Part shown: positions 1-7,934 of the stretch, piece by piece
Layout of the letters: each line of letters starts with the position of its first letter
Position numbering within the stretch: the first letter of the stretch is position 1
Assembly (NCBI RefSeq): GCF_031760065.1
Contig: NZ_CP134500.1
Location: 434,001 to 498,000, forward strand
Direction of reading: 5' to 3'
DNA: 64,000 nt
From: Streptomyces durocortorensis
Lineage (GTDB): Bacteria; Actinomycetota; Actinomycetes; Streptomycetales; Streptomycetaceae
Notes under the pieces: generated by a model
What the model was told of the DNA's origin: nothing
The model's input: only the letters and a program-made list of their open reading frames with translations
The model's database searches: none
Translations under genes and position numbers: made by a program

Positions 1-1043
1 AGTAGTACTTGTCCAGGTAGCGGTCGCCCGGGTCGCACAGCAGCGTGACGACACTGCCCTTCTCCCCCTGCTCCACCATCTCGGCGATCAGCTTGAACGC
101 GCTCCAGAGCCCGGTACCGGTGGACCCGCCCGCCTTGCGGCCGATGGCCCGCTCCAGGGCGCGGACGGCGGCGACGCTGGCCGCGTCGGGGACCTTCATC
201 ATGCGGTCGATGGCGCCGGGCACGAAGCTGGGCTCCATCCGGGGGCGGCCGATGCCCTCGATCCGCGAACCGCAGTCACTGGTGGCGTGCGGGTCGTGGT
301 GGGTCCAGCCGTCGAAGAAGCAGGAGTTCTCCGGGTCGGGCACGCAGATGCGGGTGTCGTGCTGGAGGTAGTGCACGTAGCGGGCGATGGTCGCCGAGGT
401 GCCGCCGGTGCCGGCGGTGGCGACGATCCAGGCGGGTTCCGGATAGCGCTCCAACCGGAGCTGCTGGTAGATCGACTCGGCGATGTTGTTGTTGCCGCGC
501 CAGTCGGTGGCGCGCTCCGCGTAGGTGAACTGGTCCATGTAGTGTCCGCCGGTCTCGGCGGCGAGGGCGGCGGACTGCTCGTACATCGTGCGCGAGTCGT
601 CGACGAAGTGGCACTGCCCGCCGTGGAATTCGATCAGGCGGCACTTCTCCGGGCTGGTGGTGCGGGGCATCACGGCGATGAACGGGACGCCGATCAGCTT
701 GGCGAAGTACGCCTCCGACACGGCGGTCGAGCCGCTGGACGCCTCGATGACCGGCTTTCCGGGCCGGATCCAGCCGTTGCAGAGCCCGTAGAGGAAGAGC
801 GAGCGCGCGAGGCGGTGCTTGAGGCTGCCGGTGGGGTGCGTCGACTCGTCCTTGAGGTAGAGGTCGATACCCCACTCCTCGGGCAGTGGGAAGCGCAGCA
901 GATGGGTGTCGGCCGAACGGTTCGCGTCGGCCTGCACCTTGCGGACGGCCTCCTTCAGCCAGGCCCGGTACTCCGGGTCGCTGCGGTCGACGTCCACGGT
1001 CGCCGCGGGCCCGCGTACCTGTCCGTGCTCAGTGGTGTCCATC
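1..1043 (-). CDS. PLP-dependent cysteine synthase/desulfhydrase family protein (3' end cut by window edge)
   Basis: About 347 codons are visible and the reading frame runs off the left edge. The product is a fold-type II PLP enzyme of the cysteine synthase/cystathionine beta-synthase superfamily. The motif GSLKHR (Lys about residue 75) should bind PLP, SSGSTA (about 102-107) is the substrate loop, and GTGGTS is the phosphate-binding loop. The long N-terminus and the PENSCFF segment resemble the actinobacterial Cds1-type cysteine desulfhydrases, which release sulfide from cysteine; this assignment is from memory of the family. The ATG is chosen because GGGAG lies 7 nt upstream. Substrate is inferred only; cysteine synthase activity remains possible. 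Confidence 0.85.
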
Positions 1044-1275
1044 CGCGTGCTCCCGCTTGTCGTGGCTCTGGTCTTCCTCCCTCCACGATATGCCCCCCAC
1101 CTGCACAAACGGTCGCTTTGATGGTCCATAGCAGTGCCTTTGGCCCACACCTGGGAGGCGGCTGTGACGGGCGGTGCCGCCTGCCGCGCACCGTACGCCG
1201 GTGCGCCCTGGCGATCCGGCCCGCGCCGGTGCACACTGCACAGCAGGAGTAGCGACGAAGGGGGGCGAATTCGCA

Positions 1276-1593
1276 GTGGCGGACGTCGAGTTCTGTGCGT
1301 CGGGGGTCAGGATCGAACGCTTCACCCGATCGCTGACCAGGGCCGGTCAGGTGGTCGTCAAGGACGGCAGGCTGTCTCTGCTCACGAGCAACGGGCGGGA
1401 GATCGACAGCGCCCCGGTGGGCACGGTCAGCGCGGGCAAGCGGTGGTTCGCGGCGGCGGATTCGGCGATCGCCCGGGTGAACGGGGTGCGCTACCGGTTG
1501 ACGATGGGGCAGCGCAACCGCAGACGCGACGGGTCCGCTCCGGTACGGCGTTTCCTGGAGGCTCTGCGCAGCGCGCGCGGCCGCCGGACCTGA
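1276..1593 (+). CDS. conserved hypothetical protein, 105 aa
   Basis: A short cytosolic protein that I do not recognise by function. It starts at GTG, preceded by an AAGGGGGG ribosome-binding sequence about 10 nt upstream, which favours this start over the longer in-frame extension from 1174. The sequence is a plausible all-beta segment ([13 protein letters not shown], then [16 protein letters not shown]) followed by a basic C-terminal half (QRNRRRDG) ending in RGRRT. There are no membrane segments or signal peptide. It is divergent from the PLP enzyme and is followed by the anti-sigma-type ATPase gene. Coding is supported by strong third-position GC and the RBS. Confidence 0.6.
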   Translation: MADVEFCASGVRIERFTRSLTRAGQVVVKDGRLSLLTSNGREIDSAPVGTVSAGKRWFAAADSAIARVNGVRYRLTMGQRNRRRDGSAPVRRFLEALRSARGRRT

Positions 1594-1847
1594 CCTGCCG
1601 GGCGGGCTGAGAGTGGCCCGGTCCGCTGCCGCACCGCTCCGCCGCGAGTTGCGGAGCCGTATCCCCTGGGCCACGCTGGTCCCATGTCACTGAAGGTGCA
1701 CCCTCGGTGACAGAGCGATCCGCTCCACGGGCCGGGTCGCGCGACACGAGCAGACACGACAAGAGCAGAGCGGATGCGGCAGTCAGTCGTCCGCCGGCGC
1801 CGTTCGCATCTCTTCTTCTTCCGGACCTATTTCGGGGAGTCGCAGCC

Positions 1848-2366
1848 GTGATCAGCGAGCCAAGCAGGCACTGCACGGTGGAGCTCCAGGCCCTGCCGTC
1901 GCGGATCGGTCAGGTCCGCAGAATCATCTCGGCGCAGCTGCGCTACTGGCATCTCGATCCTCTGATCGACCAGGCAGCCCTGGGCGTCACCGAGCTTCTC
2001 ACCAATGTCCACCGGCACGCACAGCCGGACAAGTCATGCACCGTCGACATCGAGCTGCTGCTCGACCGGCTGACGGTCTCCGTCCACGACCACGACCCGC
2101 GCCTGCCCACGATGAACGAGCCGGACTCGTTCGCCACGTCGGGCCGGGGCCTGGCGCTGATCGCCGCCGTCAGCGAGAGCTGGGGCGTGCGGCCGGTCGG
2201 CCCGTCCGGGAAGGCGGTCTGGTTCACCCTCCCAGCGGCCACGACCGCATCGACCCTGCCCCCGCTCGCGGTCTACGGGTCGACGACCGACGGACCGTTC
2301 ACGTCCGTGACCATCACCGCCGAGGACATCGCGGCCCAGCCCGCCCGGTCGGCCGTCGTCGGCTGA
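1848..2366 (+). CDS. ATP-binding anti-sigma-factor-like protein (HATPase_c, RsbW/SpoIIAB type), 172 aa
   Basis: A stand-alone GHKL-type ATPase domain, one of the very numerous Streptomyces RsbW-like regulators that usually bind a sigma factor or anti-anti-sigma partner. The N-box is seen as TELLTNVHRHA and the G-box as SGRGLALIAAVSESWG. The frame is open from 1707, but the GTG at 1848 with CGGGGAG 8-10 nt upstream gives the usual length and a typical N-terminus ISEPSRHC. No partner gene (STAS or sigma factor) is adjacent, so the regulated process is unknown. Confidence 0.85.
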   Translation: MISEPSRHCTVELQALPSRIGQVRRIISAQLRYWHLDPLIDQAALGVTELLTNVHRHAQPDKSCTVDIELLLDRLTVSVHDHDPRLPTMNEPDSFATSGRGLALIAAVSESWGVRPVGPSGKAVWFTLPAATTASTLPPLAVYGSTTDGPFTSVTITAEDIAAQPARSAVVG

Positions 2367-2670
2367 CCGGGCGGGCAGGCCCCTCCGGCGGGGCGGCTTC
2401 ACGCCGTGCTGCCGCCCGTGCGCCGCCCGAACTGTTGGTCCAGCACGGAGAGTCGGCGCCCGTGAACAGCAGGACCCAGGGGCCGGGCCCGCCGGAGCAC
2501 GCCAGGGTGTTCGTCTCGGTCAGCTCCCTCGTTCACGGACGGCGCGGCGCCTTACTTCCGGTCACTTCCGAGCCTGCCCGCGGGAGAGGGTGCGGGGCGT
2601 CGTACGGCGGGCGGCCGTGTGCGTACTCCGGGGGAGCGGCCGAGCCCTCCGGGCGTTCCTCCGAATCCCT
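2367..2670. other. intergenic region, no gene seen
   Basis: These 304 bases lie between the convergent ATPase and ROK genes. All frames are open in places because of the GC content, but none carries a convincing RBS or recognisable domain. Some GC-rich short inverted repeats near 2367-2400 could serve as terminator for the upstream gene. I see nothing else that can be supported. Confidence 0.4.
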
Positions 2671-3885
2671 TCAGGCCAGCGCGGCGAGGGGGTCGTCGAG
2701 GACCGGCTGCCAGGCCAGTTCGGCGGCGCCCACGAGGCTGTTGTGGGCGAGGGTGCACGGCAGGATCGGCACACTGCCGCTGCGCCCCCACAGGCTGCGG
2801 TCGGCGACGACGGCTCGCAGCCGCTCGGCGTCCGCCTCCAGCAGTTCGCGGTGGAGTCCGCCGAGGATGATCCGGTCCGGGTTGAGGATGTTGACCAGGC
2901 CCGCGAGGCCCAGCCCCAGGCGGTCGATCAACGCCTCGGCGGCGTTGCGTACGTCGGCGTCCTCGTACTCCGTACGCAGCAGGTCACCGGCCTGCTTGAG
3001 GAGCGACTCCTCCGGGCCGGGGTCGCGGCGCGCGGTGGTGAGGAAGGCCAGCGGGTCGGTCTCCACGTCGAGGCAGCCGCGCCCGCCGCAGTGACAGGGC
3101 CGGCCCTCGGGGTTCACGGTGAGATGGCCCACCTCCAGCGCCAGGCCCGAACTGCCGCTGTGCAGGCGGCCGTCGAGGACGAGGGCACCGCCGACGCCAC
3201 GGTGGCCAGTGGCGACGCAGAGCAGGTGCTGGGCACCGCGCCCCGCTCCGTGCCGGTGTTCGGCCAGGGCGGCGAGGTTGACGTCGTTGCCGGTGAACGC
3301 GGGTCCGGCGATGCCCGCTTCACGGACGCAGGCGGCGAAGATGTCCCGGACCGGGGAGCCCGCGGGCCAGGCGAGGTGCAGCGGGTTGAGCGCGGTCCCC
3401 TCGGGTTCGGCCACCGCCGACGGCACGGCGAGGCCCGCGCCGACGCAGCGCAGCCCGCTCTCGCGCAGCAGCCGCGCCCCCGCGGCCACCACCTCGCCGA
3501 GCACCTGCGCGGGGTCGGCCATCACCGCGACGCAGCCCGGCGATGTGGCGACAATCCGGCCGCCGAGTCCGACGAGCGCGGCCCGGAAGCCGTCGGCGTG
3601 CACCTGGGCGGCGAGGGCGACGGGGCCGGTCTCCAGGACGGCCAGCCGGTGCGAGGGACGGCCCTGGGAACCGGCCGCCGACCCGGGGCTGGAGTCGACC
3701 CGGATCAGCCCGAGCGCCTCCAGTTCCGCGGCGACCGCCCCGGCGGTGGCGCGGGTGACGCCGAGTTCGGAGGTGAGGACGGCCCGTGTGGGGGCGCGTC
3801 CGGTGTGGACCAGTTCCAGCGCGGGCCCGAGCGCGCTGCGGCCCCTCTCCAACTTCGTCCGGGTGGTGGTCGCCTTGCCGTTCAT
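2671..3885 (-). CDS. ROK-family transcriptional regulator, 404 aa
   Basis: A NagC/XylR-type repressor: N-terminal winged helix-turn-helix at about residues 15-65 (SELGVTRATAGAVAAELEALGL), then a ROK sugar-binding fold. The ROK zinc motif is present as CHCGGRGC at about 264-271, and the catalytic-type aspartate is kept in GNDVN (about 201). The kinase ATP loop DxGxT is absent from the start of the sugar domain, which supports a regulator rather than a kinase. The gene is divergent from the MFS transporter starting at 4018, so the simplest inference is sugar-responsive control of that transporter. The effector is unknown. Confidence 0.9.
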   Translation of the reverse strand: MNGKATTTRTKLERGRSALGPALELVHTGRAPTRAVLTSELGVTRATAGAVAAELEALGLIRVDSSPGSAAGSQGRPSHRLAVLETGPVALAAQVHADGFRAALVGLGGRIVATSPGCVAVMADPAQVLGEVVAAGARLLRESGLRCVGAGLAVPSAVAEPEGTALNPLHLAWPAGSPVRDIFAACVREAGIAGPAFTGNDVNLAALAEHRHGAGRGAQHLLCVATGHRGVGGALVLDGRLHSGSSGLALEVGHLTVNPEGRPCHCGGRGCLDVETDPLAFLTTARRDPGPEESLLKQAGDLLRTEYEDADVRNAAEALIDRLGLGLAGLVNILNPDRIILGGLHRELLEADAERLRAVVADRSLWGRSGSVPILPCTLAHNSLVGAAELAWQPVLDDPLAALA

Positions 3886-3981
3886 GGGGGCGAGTCTCCC
3901 ATGATCCGAAGGCGCCCCGGACGCCGAGGGACCCGGTAGCGGTCACCGCATCACCCCCGGGACGTGCGGTGCGCAGCGGTG

Positions 3982-4011
3982 TTGCGCCGGCTGTCGGCGC
4001 CCCCCTATGCT
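3982..4011 (+). promoter_or_regulatory. promoter of the MFS gene, predicted leaderless
   Basis: TTGCGC at 3982-3987 and TATGCT at 4006-4011 are separated by 18 bp. The predicted transcription start falls on the GTG at 4018, so the mRNA is probably leaderless; no Shine-Dalgarno sequence precedes that start. The sequence TTTGTG...AAACAAA just downstream is a loose inverted repeat that could be the operator for the neighbouring ROK regulator. Confidence 0.6.
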
Positions 4012-4017
4012 GACTTT

Positions 4018-5247
4018 GTGCCGCAACTAAACAAACTGCGGACGGCCCTACCCGGGGGACCTGGCGGAGACACCGCCCCACCCGCGTCGGCCCGCCTCCG
4101 TACCGCGCTGACCGTGTTCTTCGCCCTCGACGGCTTCCTCTTCGCCGGCTGGGTGGTCCGCATCCCGGCCATCAAGCAGCAGACCGGAGCCTCCGCCTCC
4201 GCCCTTGGCCTCGCCCTGCTCGGGGTCTCCGCGGGCGCGGTGATCACCATGATGCTCACCGGCCGCCTCTGCCGCCGTTACGGCAGCCATGCCGTCACCG
4301 TGGCCTGCGGCATCCTCCTCCCCCTGAGCATCGCCCTGCCCGCGCAGACCCACTCGCCTCTCTCGCTCGGCCTCGTCCTGCTGGTGTTCGGCGCGGCGTA
4401 CGGCGGGATGAACGTGGCGATGAACAGCGCGGCGGTCGACCTGGTCGCCGAGCTGCGCCGCCCCGTGATGCCCAGCTTCCACGCGGCGTTCAGCCTCGGC
4501 GGCATGATCGGGGCCGGGCTCGGCGGGCTGGTCGCGGGCGGCCTCTCCGCCTCCGCCCATCTCTTCCTCCTGGCCGGGGTCGGCCTCCTCGTCACCGCCT
4601 TCGCCGGACCCTCACTGCTGCGCCACCGCCCGGACACGGTTGTGGAGGCAGCCGTACCGGAGGCCGTCGGCCCGCGCCCGGCCCAGCAGCGGCTGACGCC
4701 CCGGGCCCGCCGCATCGTCGCGCTCTTCGGCGTGATCGCCCTGTGCACGGCGTACGGCGAAGGGGCCCTGGCCGACTGGGGCGCTCTGCACCTGGAACAG
4801 GACCTGGGCGCACACCCCGGGCTCGCCGCCGCCGGATACGCGTTGTTCGCCCTGACCATGACGGTGGGGCGGCTGACCGGGACCCTGCTCCTGGAACGGC
4901 TCGGCCAGACCCGCACCCTCGTCCTCGGCGGGGCGACAGCGGCGGCCGGCATGCTGCTCGGCTCGCTGGCGCCGACCGCGTGGCTCGCGCTGGCCGGGTT
5001 CGCGGTCACCGGCCTGGGGCTGGCCAACATCTTCCCGGTCGCCGTGGGCCGGGCCGGCGAACTGGCCGGGCCGAGCGGAGTGGCCGCCGCGTCGACACTC
5101 GGCTACGGCGGGATGCTGCTGGGCCCGCCCGCGATCGGCTTCCTCGCCGACTGGTTCTCGCTGCCAGTGGCACTGACGACGGTGGCCCTGCTGGCCGCGG
5201 CGGCCGCCGCACTGGGCTACGGAGCCCGCAACGCCACGCGCACGTGA
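4018..5247 (+). CDS. MFS transporter, 409 aa
   Basis: A twelve-helix-type major facilitator protein: long hydrophobic segments begin at FFALDGFLFAGWVV and alternate to the C-terminus. The loop after helix 2 carries LTGRLCRRYG, a version of the MFS motif A, and the second half repeats it as LTGTLLLERLGQTR. The length and motifs fit the FucP/YbjJ-like branch of sugar or drug facilitators. The start at GTG 4018 is taken because a good -10 box ends 6 nt upstream, rather than the upstream ATG at 3964. It is transcribed away from the ROK regulator, which suggests a sugar-type substrate, but this is inference. Confidence 0.85.
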   Translation: MPQLNKLRTALPGGPGGDTAPPASARLRTALTVFFALDGFLFAGWVVRIPAIKQQTGASASALGLALLGVSAGAVITMMLTGRLCRRYGSHAVTVACGILLPLSIALPAQTHSPLSLGLVLLVFGAAYGGMNVAMNSAAVDLVAELRRPVMPSFHAAFSLGGMIGAGLGGLVAGGLSASAHLFLLAGVGLLVTAFAGPSLLRHRPDTVVEAAVPEAVGPRPAQQRLTPRARRIVALFGVIALCTAYGEGALADWGALHLEQDLGAHPGLAAAGYALFALTMTVGRLTGTLLLERLGQTRTLVLGGATAAAGMLLGSLAPTAWLALAGFAVTGLGLANIFPVAVGRAGELAGPSGVAAASTLGYGGMLLGPPAIGFLADWFSLPVALTTVALLAAAAAALGYGARNATRT

Positions 5248-5354
5248 CCGGCCCCGTGCGCCTGATCGACACTCCTCCGGTCGATGGCCCTGGGCTGGTT
5301 CGTCCGGCCGGTGCGCGTGGCCGGACCGGCCGGATCCCAGCGCCCGCAAGGCGC

Positions 5355-5382
5355 TTGACGCCCTGCACGGCCCTGGCACAAT
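5355..5382 (+). promoter_or_regulatory. promoter of the mycothiol-dependent isomerase-family gene, predicted leaderless
   Basis: TTGACG at 5355-5360 and CACAAT at 5377-5382 are 16 bp apart. The ATG at 5390 lies 7 nt after the -10 box with no RBS between, so the transcript probably begins at the start codon. Confidence 0.6.
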
Positions 5383-5389
5383 CGCCGCC

Positions 5390-6160
5390 ATGAAGATCAC
5401 CGAGCACATCACGTCGCTGTCCGAGGAGGGGCGGCTGCTCGCGGCCGCCGCCGAACAGGCCGGCACGGGGGCAGCGGTGCCGACCTGCCCCGGCTGGCAG
5501 ATACGCCATCTTCTTCGGCACACCGGCATGGTGCACCGATGGGCTGCCGCCTTCGTCACCGAGGGGCACACCACCTACCACCCCGACAACGGCGAACCCG
5601 CCCTCGACGGCACCGAACTCCTCGACTGGTTCCGCGAAGGACACCGCCACCTGGTCCGGTCCCTGGAGGACGCACCCGCCGACCTGGAGTGCTGGACGTT
5701 CCTGCCCGCACCCTCACCGCTGGCGTTCTGGTCCCGCCGCCAGCTGCACGAGACCACCGTGCACCGCGTGGACGCGGAGTCCGCGCTCGGCGGCCCCCTC
5801 ACCTCGGTAGCGGCGGACCGCGCGGCCGACGGCATCGACGAACTCCTCACCGGCTTCCACGCCCGCCCCAAGAGCCGCGTCCGCTCCGGAACCGCCCGCA
5901 CCCTGCGCATCCGGGCCGTGGACACCGACGCGACCTGGAACGTACGCATCTCGAACGAACCACCCCAGGCCGTCCGCTCGTCGAGCACCGCACACGGACC
6001 GGACACCCCGGAGCGCACGAAGGACGCCGACTGCGAACTGAGCGGCACGGCCGAGGGGCTCTACCTCACCCTCTGGAACCGCCTGCCGCTCACCGCCGTC
6101 ACCCTGCGCGGCGACCGCTCGGTGGCCCGGCTCTGGACGGACAACGCCGCGGTCATCTGA
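5390..6160 (+). CDS. maleylpyruvate isomerase-family mycothiol-dependent protein, 256 aa
   Basis: A member of the DinB-like four-helix superfamily, TIGR03083 group, whose characterised members use mycothiol. The N-terminal domain (about 1-150) shows the expected helices with LLRHTGMVHRWAA and RRQLHETTVHRVDAE; the histidines in these motifs (about residues 45-51 and 121-128) are the usual metal ligands. A C-terminal SCP2-like region (about 160-256) contains ELSGTAEGLYLTLWNRL. Mycothiol is the actinomycete thiol, so the family fits the host. The substrate is not predictable from sequence or neighbours. Confidence 0.8.
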   Translation: MKITEHITSLSEEGRLLAAAAEQAGTGAAVPTCPGWQIRHLLRHTGMVHRWAAAFVTEGHTTYHPDNGEPALDGTELLDWFREGHRHLVRSLEDAPADLECWTFLPAPSPLAFWSRRQLHETTVHRVDAESALGGPLTSVAADRAADGIDELLTGFHARPKSRVRSGTARTLRIRAVDTDATWNVRISNEPPQAVRSSSTAHGPDTPERTKDADCELSGTAEGLYLTLWNRLPLTAVTLRGDRSVARLWTDNAAVI

Positions 6161-6179
6161 TGATGGCGGCCGCCCCGGG

Positions 6180-6457
6180 TCAGCCGAGCCGGCCGGGGCG
6201 GACCAGTCCCGATTCGTGGGCGAGGACGACGAGTCGGGCCCGGTCGCGGGCGCCGAGCTTGACCATCGTGCGGCTGACGCAGGTCTTCGCGGTGAGGGGG
6301 GGCCGACCACCAGGCTGCGGCCGATCCTCTCGTTCGACAGGCCGATGCCCACCAGCGCCAGCACCTCCCGTTCCCGTTCGGTGAGCCGGACGGGCGAGGT
6401 GGCGGCCGCGGGTTCCTTCGATCGGGCGGCGAACTCCGCGACCAGGCGGCGAGGCAC
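6180..6457 (-). pseudogene. remnant of a NarL/LuxR-type response regulator (truncated and frameshifted)
   Basis: The C-terminal DNA-binding domain of a LuxR-type regulator is split over two frames. The first half reads RRLVAEFAARSKEP, then LTEREREVLALVGIGLSNER, up to SLVV. The second half, in a different frame, reads LTAKTCVSRTMVKLGARDR through VVLAHESGLVRPGRLG. The frame change falls in a run of seven G at 6296-6302. The whole receiver domain is missing: the TetR stop codon lies just upstream at 6467-6469. It is therefore a dead gene fragment, unless the frameshift is a sequencing error, which would still leave no receiver domain. Confidence 0.8.
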
Positions 6458-6466
6458 CCCCTGGCA

Positions 6467-7171
6467 TCACACGGTCCGGACGCCCAGCAGACCGACCGAA
6501 CGGGCCAGCCCCTCCACCGCCTGCCGGAACAGCGGCTCGCGCGCCTCGACGACCCGGTTGAACTGACCGAACAGCTCGAAGGAGATCAGGCCGAACAGCT
6601 GGGCCCAGGCGGCGACCAGGGCCGCGACGGCCGCCGGAGGCAGGTCCGGGGCGAATTCGGCGGCCATCCGCTCGGCGTCGGAACACAGCTCCGGCGCGAG
6701 AGGCGGCACGGCCAGGCCGTCGGCCCGGAACGCCGTGCGCAGGATGCCGATGAAGGCCAGTCCCACCCGGGACGCGGGTCCCACCGTGTCCATCGGGGCG
6801 GTGTACCCGGGAACGGGCGAACCATAGATCAGGGCGTACTCATGGGGGTGGTCGAGCGCCCACTCCCGTACGGCCATGGCCACCGCGATCCAGCACTCGG
6901 CGGAGGGCGCGGCGGCCTCGCACTCCGCCGCCGCCTGTTCCGCGGCCTCGCCGATCGCGTCGAACGCATCGACGATCAGGGCGGTGAGCAGGTCGTCCCG
7001 GCTGGGGAAGTAGCGGTAGAGCGCGGAGGAGACCATGCCCAGCTCCCGGGCGACGGCCCGCAGCGAGAGCTTGGCCGCACCCTCCGCCGCGAGCTGCTTC
7101 CTGGCCTCGTCCTTGATCGCGGCGGTCACTTCGATGCGGGCACGTTCCCTGGCCCCTCGGATGGTGCTCAT
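6467..7171 (-). CDS. TetR/AcrR-family transcriptional regulator, 234 aa
   Basis: The N-terminal helix-turn-helix is clear: AKLSLRAVARELGMVSSALYRYFPSRDDLL in order at about residues 35-64. The C-terminal part matches the TetR_C_13-like ligand domains of regulators with a WHG-type fold. The ATG at 7171 (MSTIRGARERARIE) is preferred over the longer frame from 7207. The gene is divergent from the deazaflavin oxidoreductase gene at 7334, and the interval holds two copies of an inverted repeat, so autoregulation plus control of the oxidoreductase is likely. The stop overlaps the remains of a LuxR gene. Confidence 0.9.
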   Translation of the reverse strand: MSTIRGARERARIEVTAAIKDEARKQLAAEGAAKLSLRAVARELGMVSSALYRYFPSRDDLLTALIVDAFDAIGEAAEQAAAECEAAAPSAECWIAVAMAVREWALDHPHEYALIYGSPVPGYTAPMDTVGPASRVGLAFIGILRTAFRADGLAVPPLAPELCSDAERMAAEFAPDLPPAAVAALVAAWAQLFGLISFELFGQFNRVVEAREPLFRQAVEGLARSVGLLGVRTV

Positions 7172-7212
7172 GCGCTCAGTGTGCCATGCGCTCGGAGCAC
7201 CGAACATAAACG

Positions 7213-7281
7213 AGAGCAGTGCTCTTGCTTTCGAGCCCCCCTTCCGTGCACACTGATCTCAAGCGAGAGCACCGCTCACTC
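7213..7281. promoter_or_regulatory. pair of putative TetR operators
   Basis: Between the divergent genes lie AGAGCAGTGCTCT (7213-7225), a perfect palindrome with a one-base centre, and GAGAGCACCGCTCACTC (7265-7281), a related copy. Both share CGAGAGCA-N2-GCTC. Their placement between a TetR gene and its divergent target, and their repetition, support an operator role. The assignment to this particular TetR protein is inference. Confidence 0.6.
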
Positions 7282-7333
7282 AAGGTCGCAGCGGCGTCCT
7301 TACGGTCCTCACGGTCCTCACTCGGGAGTCACC

Positions 7334-7786
7334 ATGGCGCAGACGTACTACCTCCGGGCCGGCGCTTCCGCCCGCCGCCTCAACCAGGTCGTCGGCTGGC
7401 TGGCCCGGCACGGGATCAGCCTCATGGGCTCCGCCGAGATGTCCGTGCGCGGACGCAGGAGCGGACAGATGCAGCGCCTCCCGGTCAACGCCCACACCTT
7501 CGAGGGCGAGCGGTACCTCGTATCGGCCCGGGGCCATTCACAGTGGGTGCGCAACATGCGCGTCGCGGGCGGCGGCGAACTGCGGCTGGGGCGCAAGGTC
7601 AGTCGCTTCGCCGCCGTCGAGATCGCGGACGACGCGCAGAAGGCCCGGATCATCCGGGCCTATCTGGAGCGGTGGGGCTGGGAGGTCAACCAGTACTTCC
7701 AGGGGATCACAGCGAAGTCCACGGACGCCGAGCTGCTGGCCGCCTGCCCGGACCACCCGGTCTTCCGCGTCACGGTCACCGACTGA
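7334..7786 (+). CDS. nitroreductase/deazaflavin-dependent oxidoreductase family protein (DUF385), 150 aa
   Basis: A split-beta-barrel protein of the Ddn/FDOR-A group, which use coenzyme F420. The core shows RRSGQMQRLPVNAHTFEGERYLVSA, RGHSQWVRNMRVAG and GELRLGRK, matching the family pattern for F420 phosphate and deazaflavin contacts (about residues 40-95). The length is typical. An RBS-like GGGAG lies 5-9 nt before the ATG. It is divergent from a TetR regulator and likely repressed by it. Substrates of this family range from quinones to nitroaromatics; none can be chosen here. Confidence 0.85.
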   Translation: MAQTYYLRAGASARRLNQVVGWLARHGISLMGSAEMSVRGRRSGQMQRLPVNAHTFEGERYLVSARGHSQWVRNMRVAGGGELRLGRKVSRFAAVEIADDAQKARIIRAYLERWGWEVNQYFQGITAKSTDAELLAACPDHPVFRVTVTD

Positions 7787-7797
7787 CCGCTCCCGGC

Positions 7798-7934
7798 CAG
7801 GGCGTGTCCGGCGGATCAGGGCCGGATGGTCCGCGACGTCTAGTGCGGTGCGTCGCAAGGCGCTGGAACGTCAACGCCGCGAGGTGTCGCACCGGACGCC
7901 GCGGACCCGGTCATGATCCGCCGGACACGCCCTG
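7798..7934. mobile_element. MITE-like element 1 (137 bp, 21-bp terminal inverted repeats)
   Basis: The ends are perfect 21-bp inverted repeats: positions 7798-7818 begin CAGGGCGTGTCCGG, and 7914-7934 are its exact reverse complement. Imperfect complementarity continues inward for about 30 bp (GGTCCGCG-rich arms), so the whole element can fold as one long hairpin. It has no transposase gene. It sits between convergent genes, and the right arm encodes the last residues and stop of the flavoprotein on the minus strand. It probably acts as a bidirectional terminator. Confidence 0.75.
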
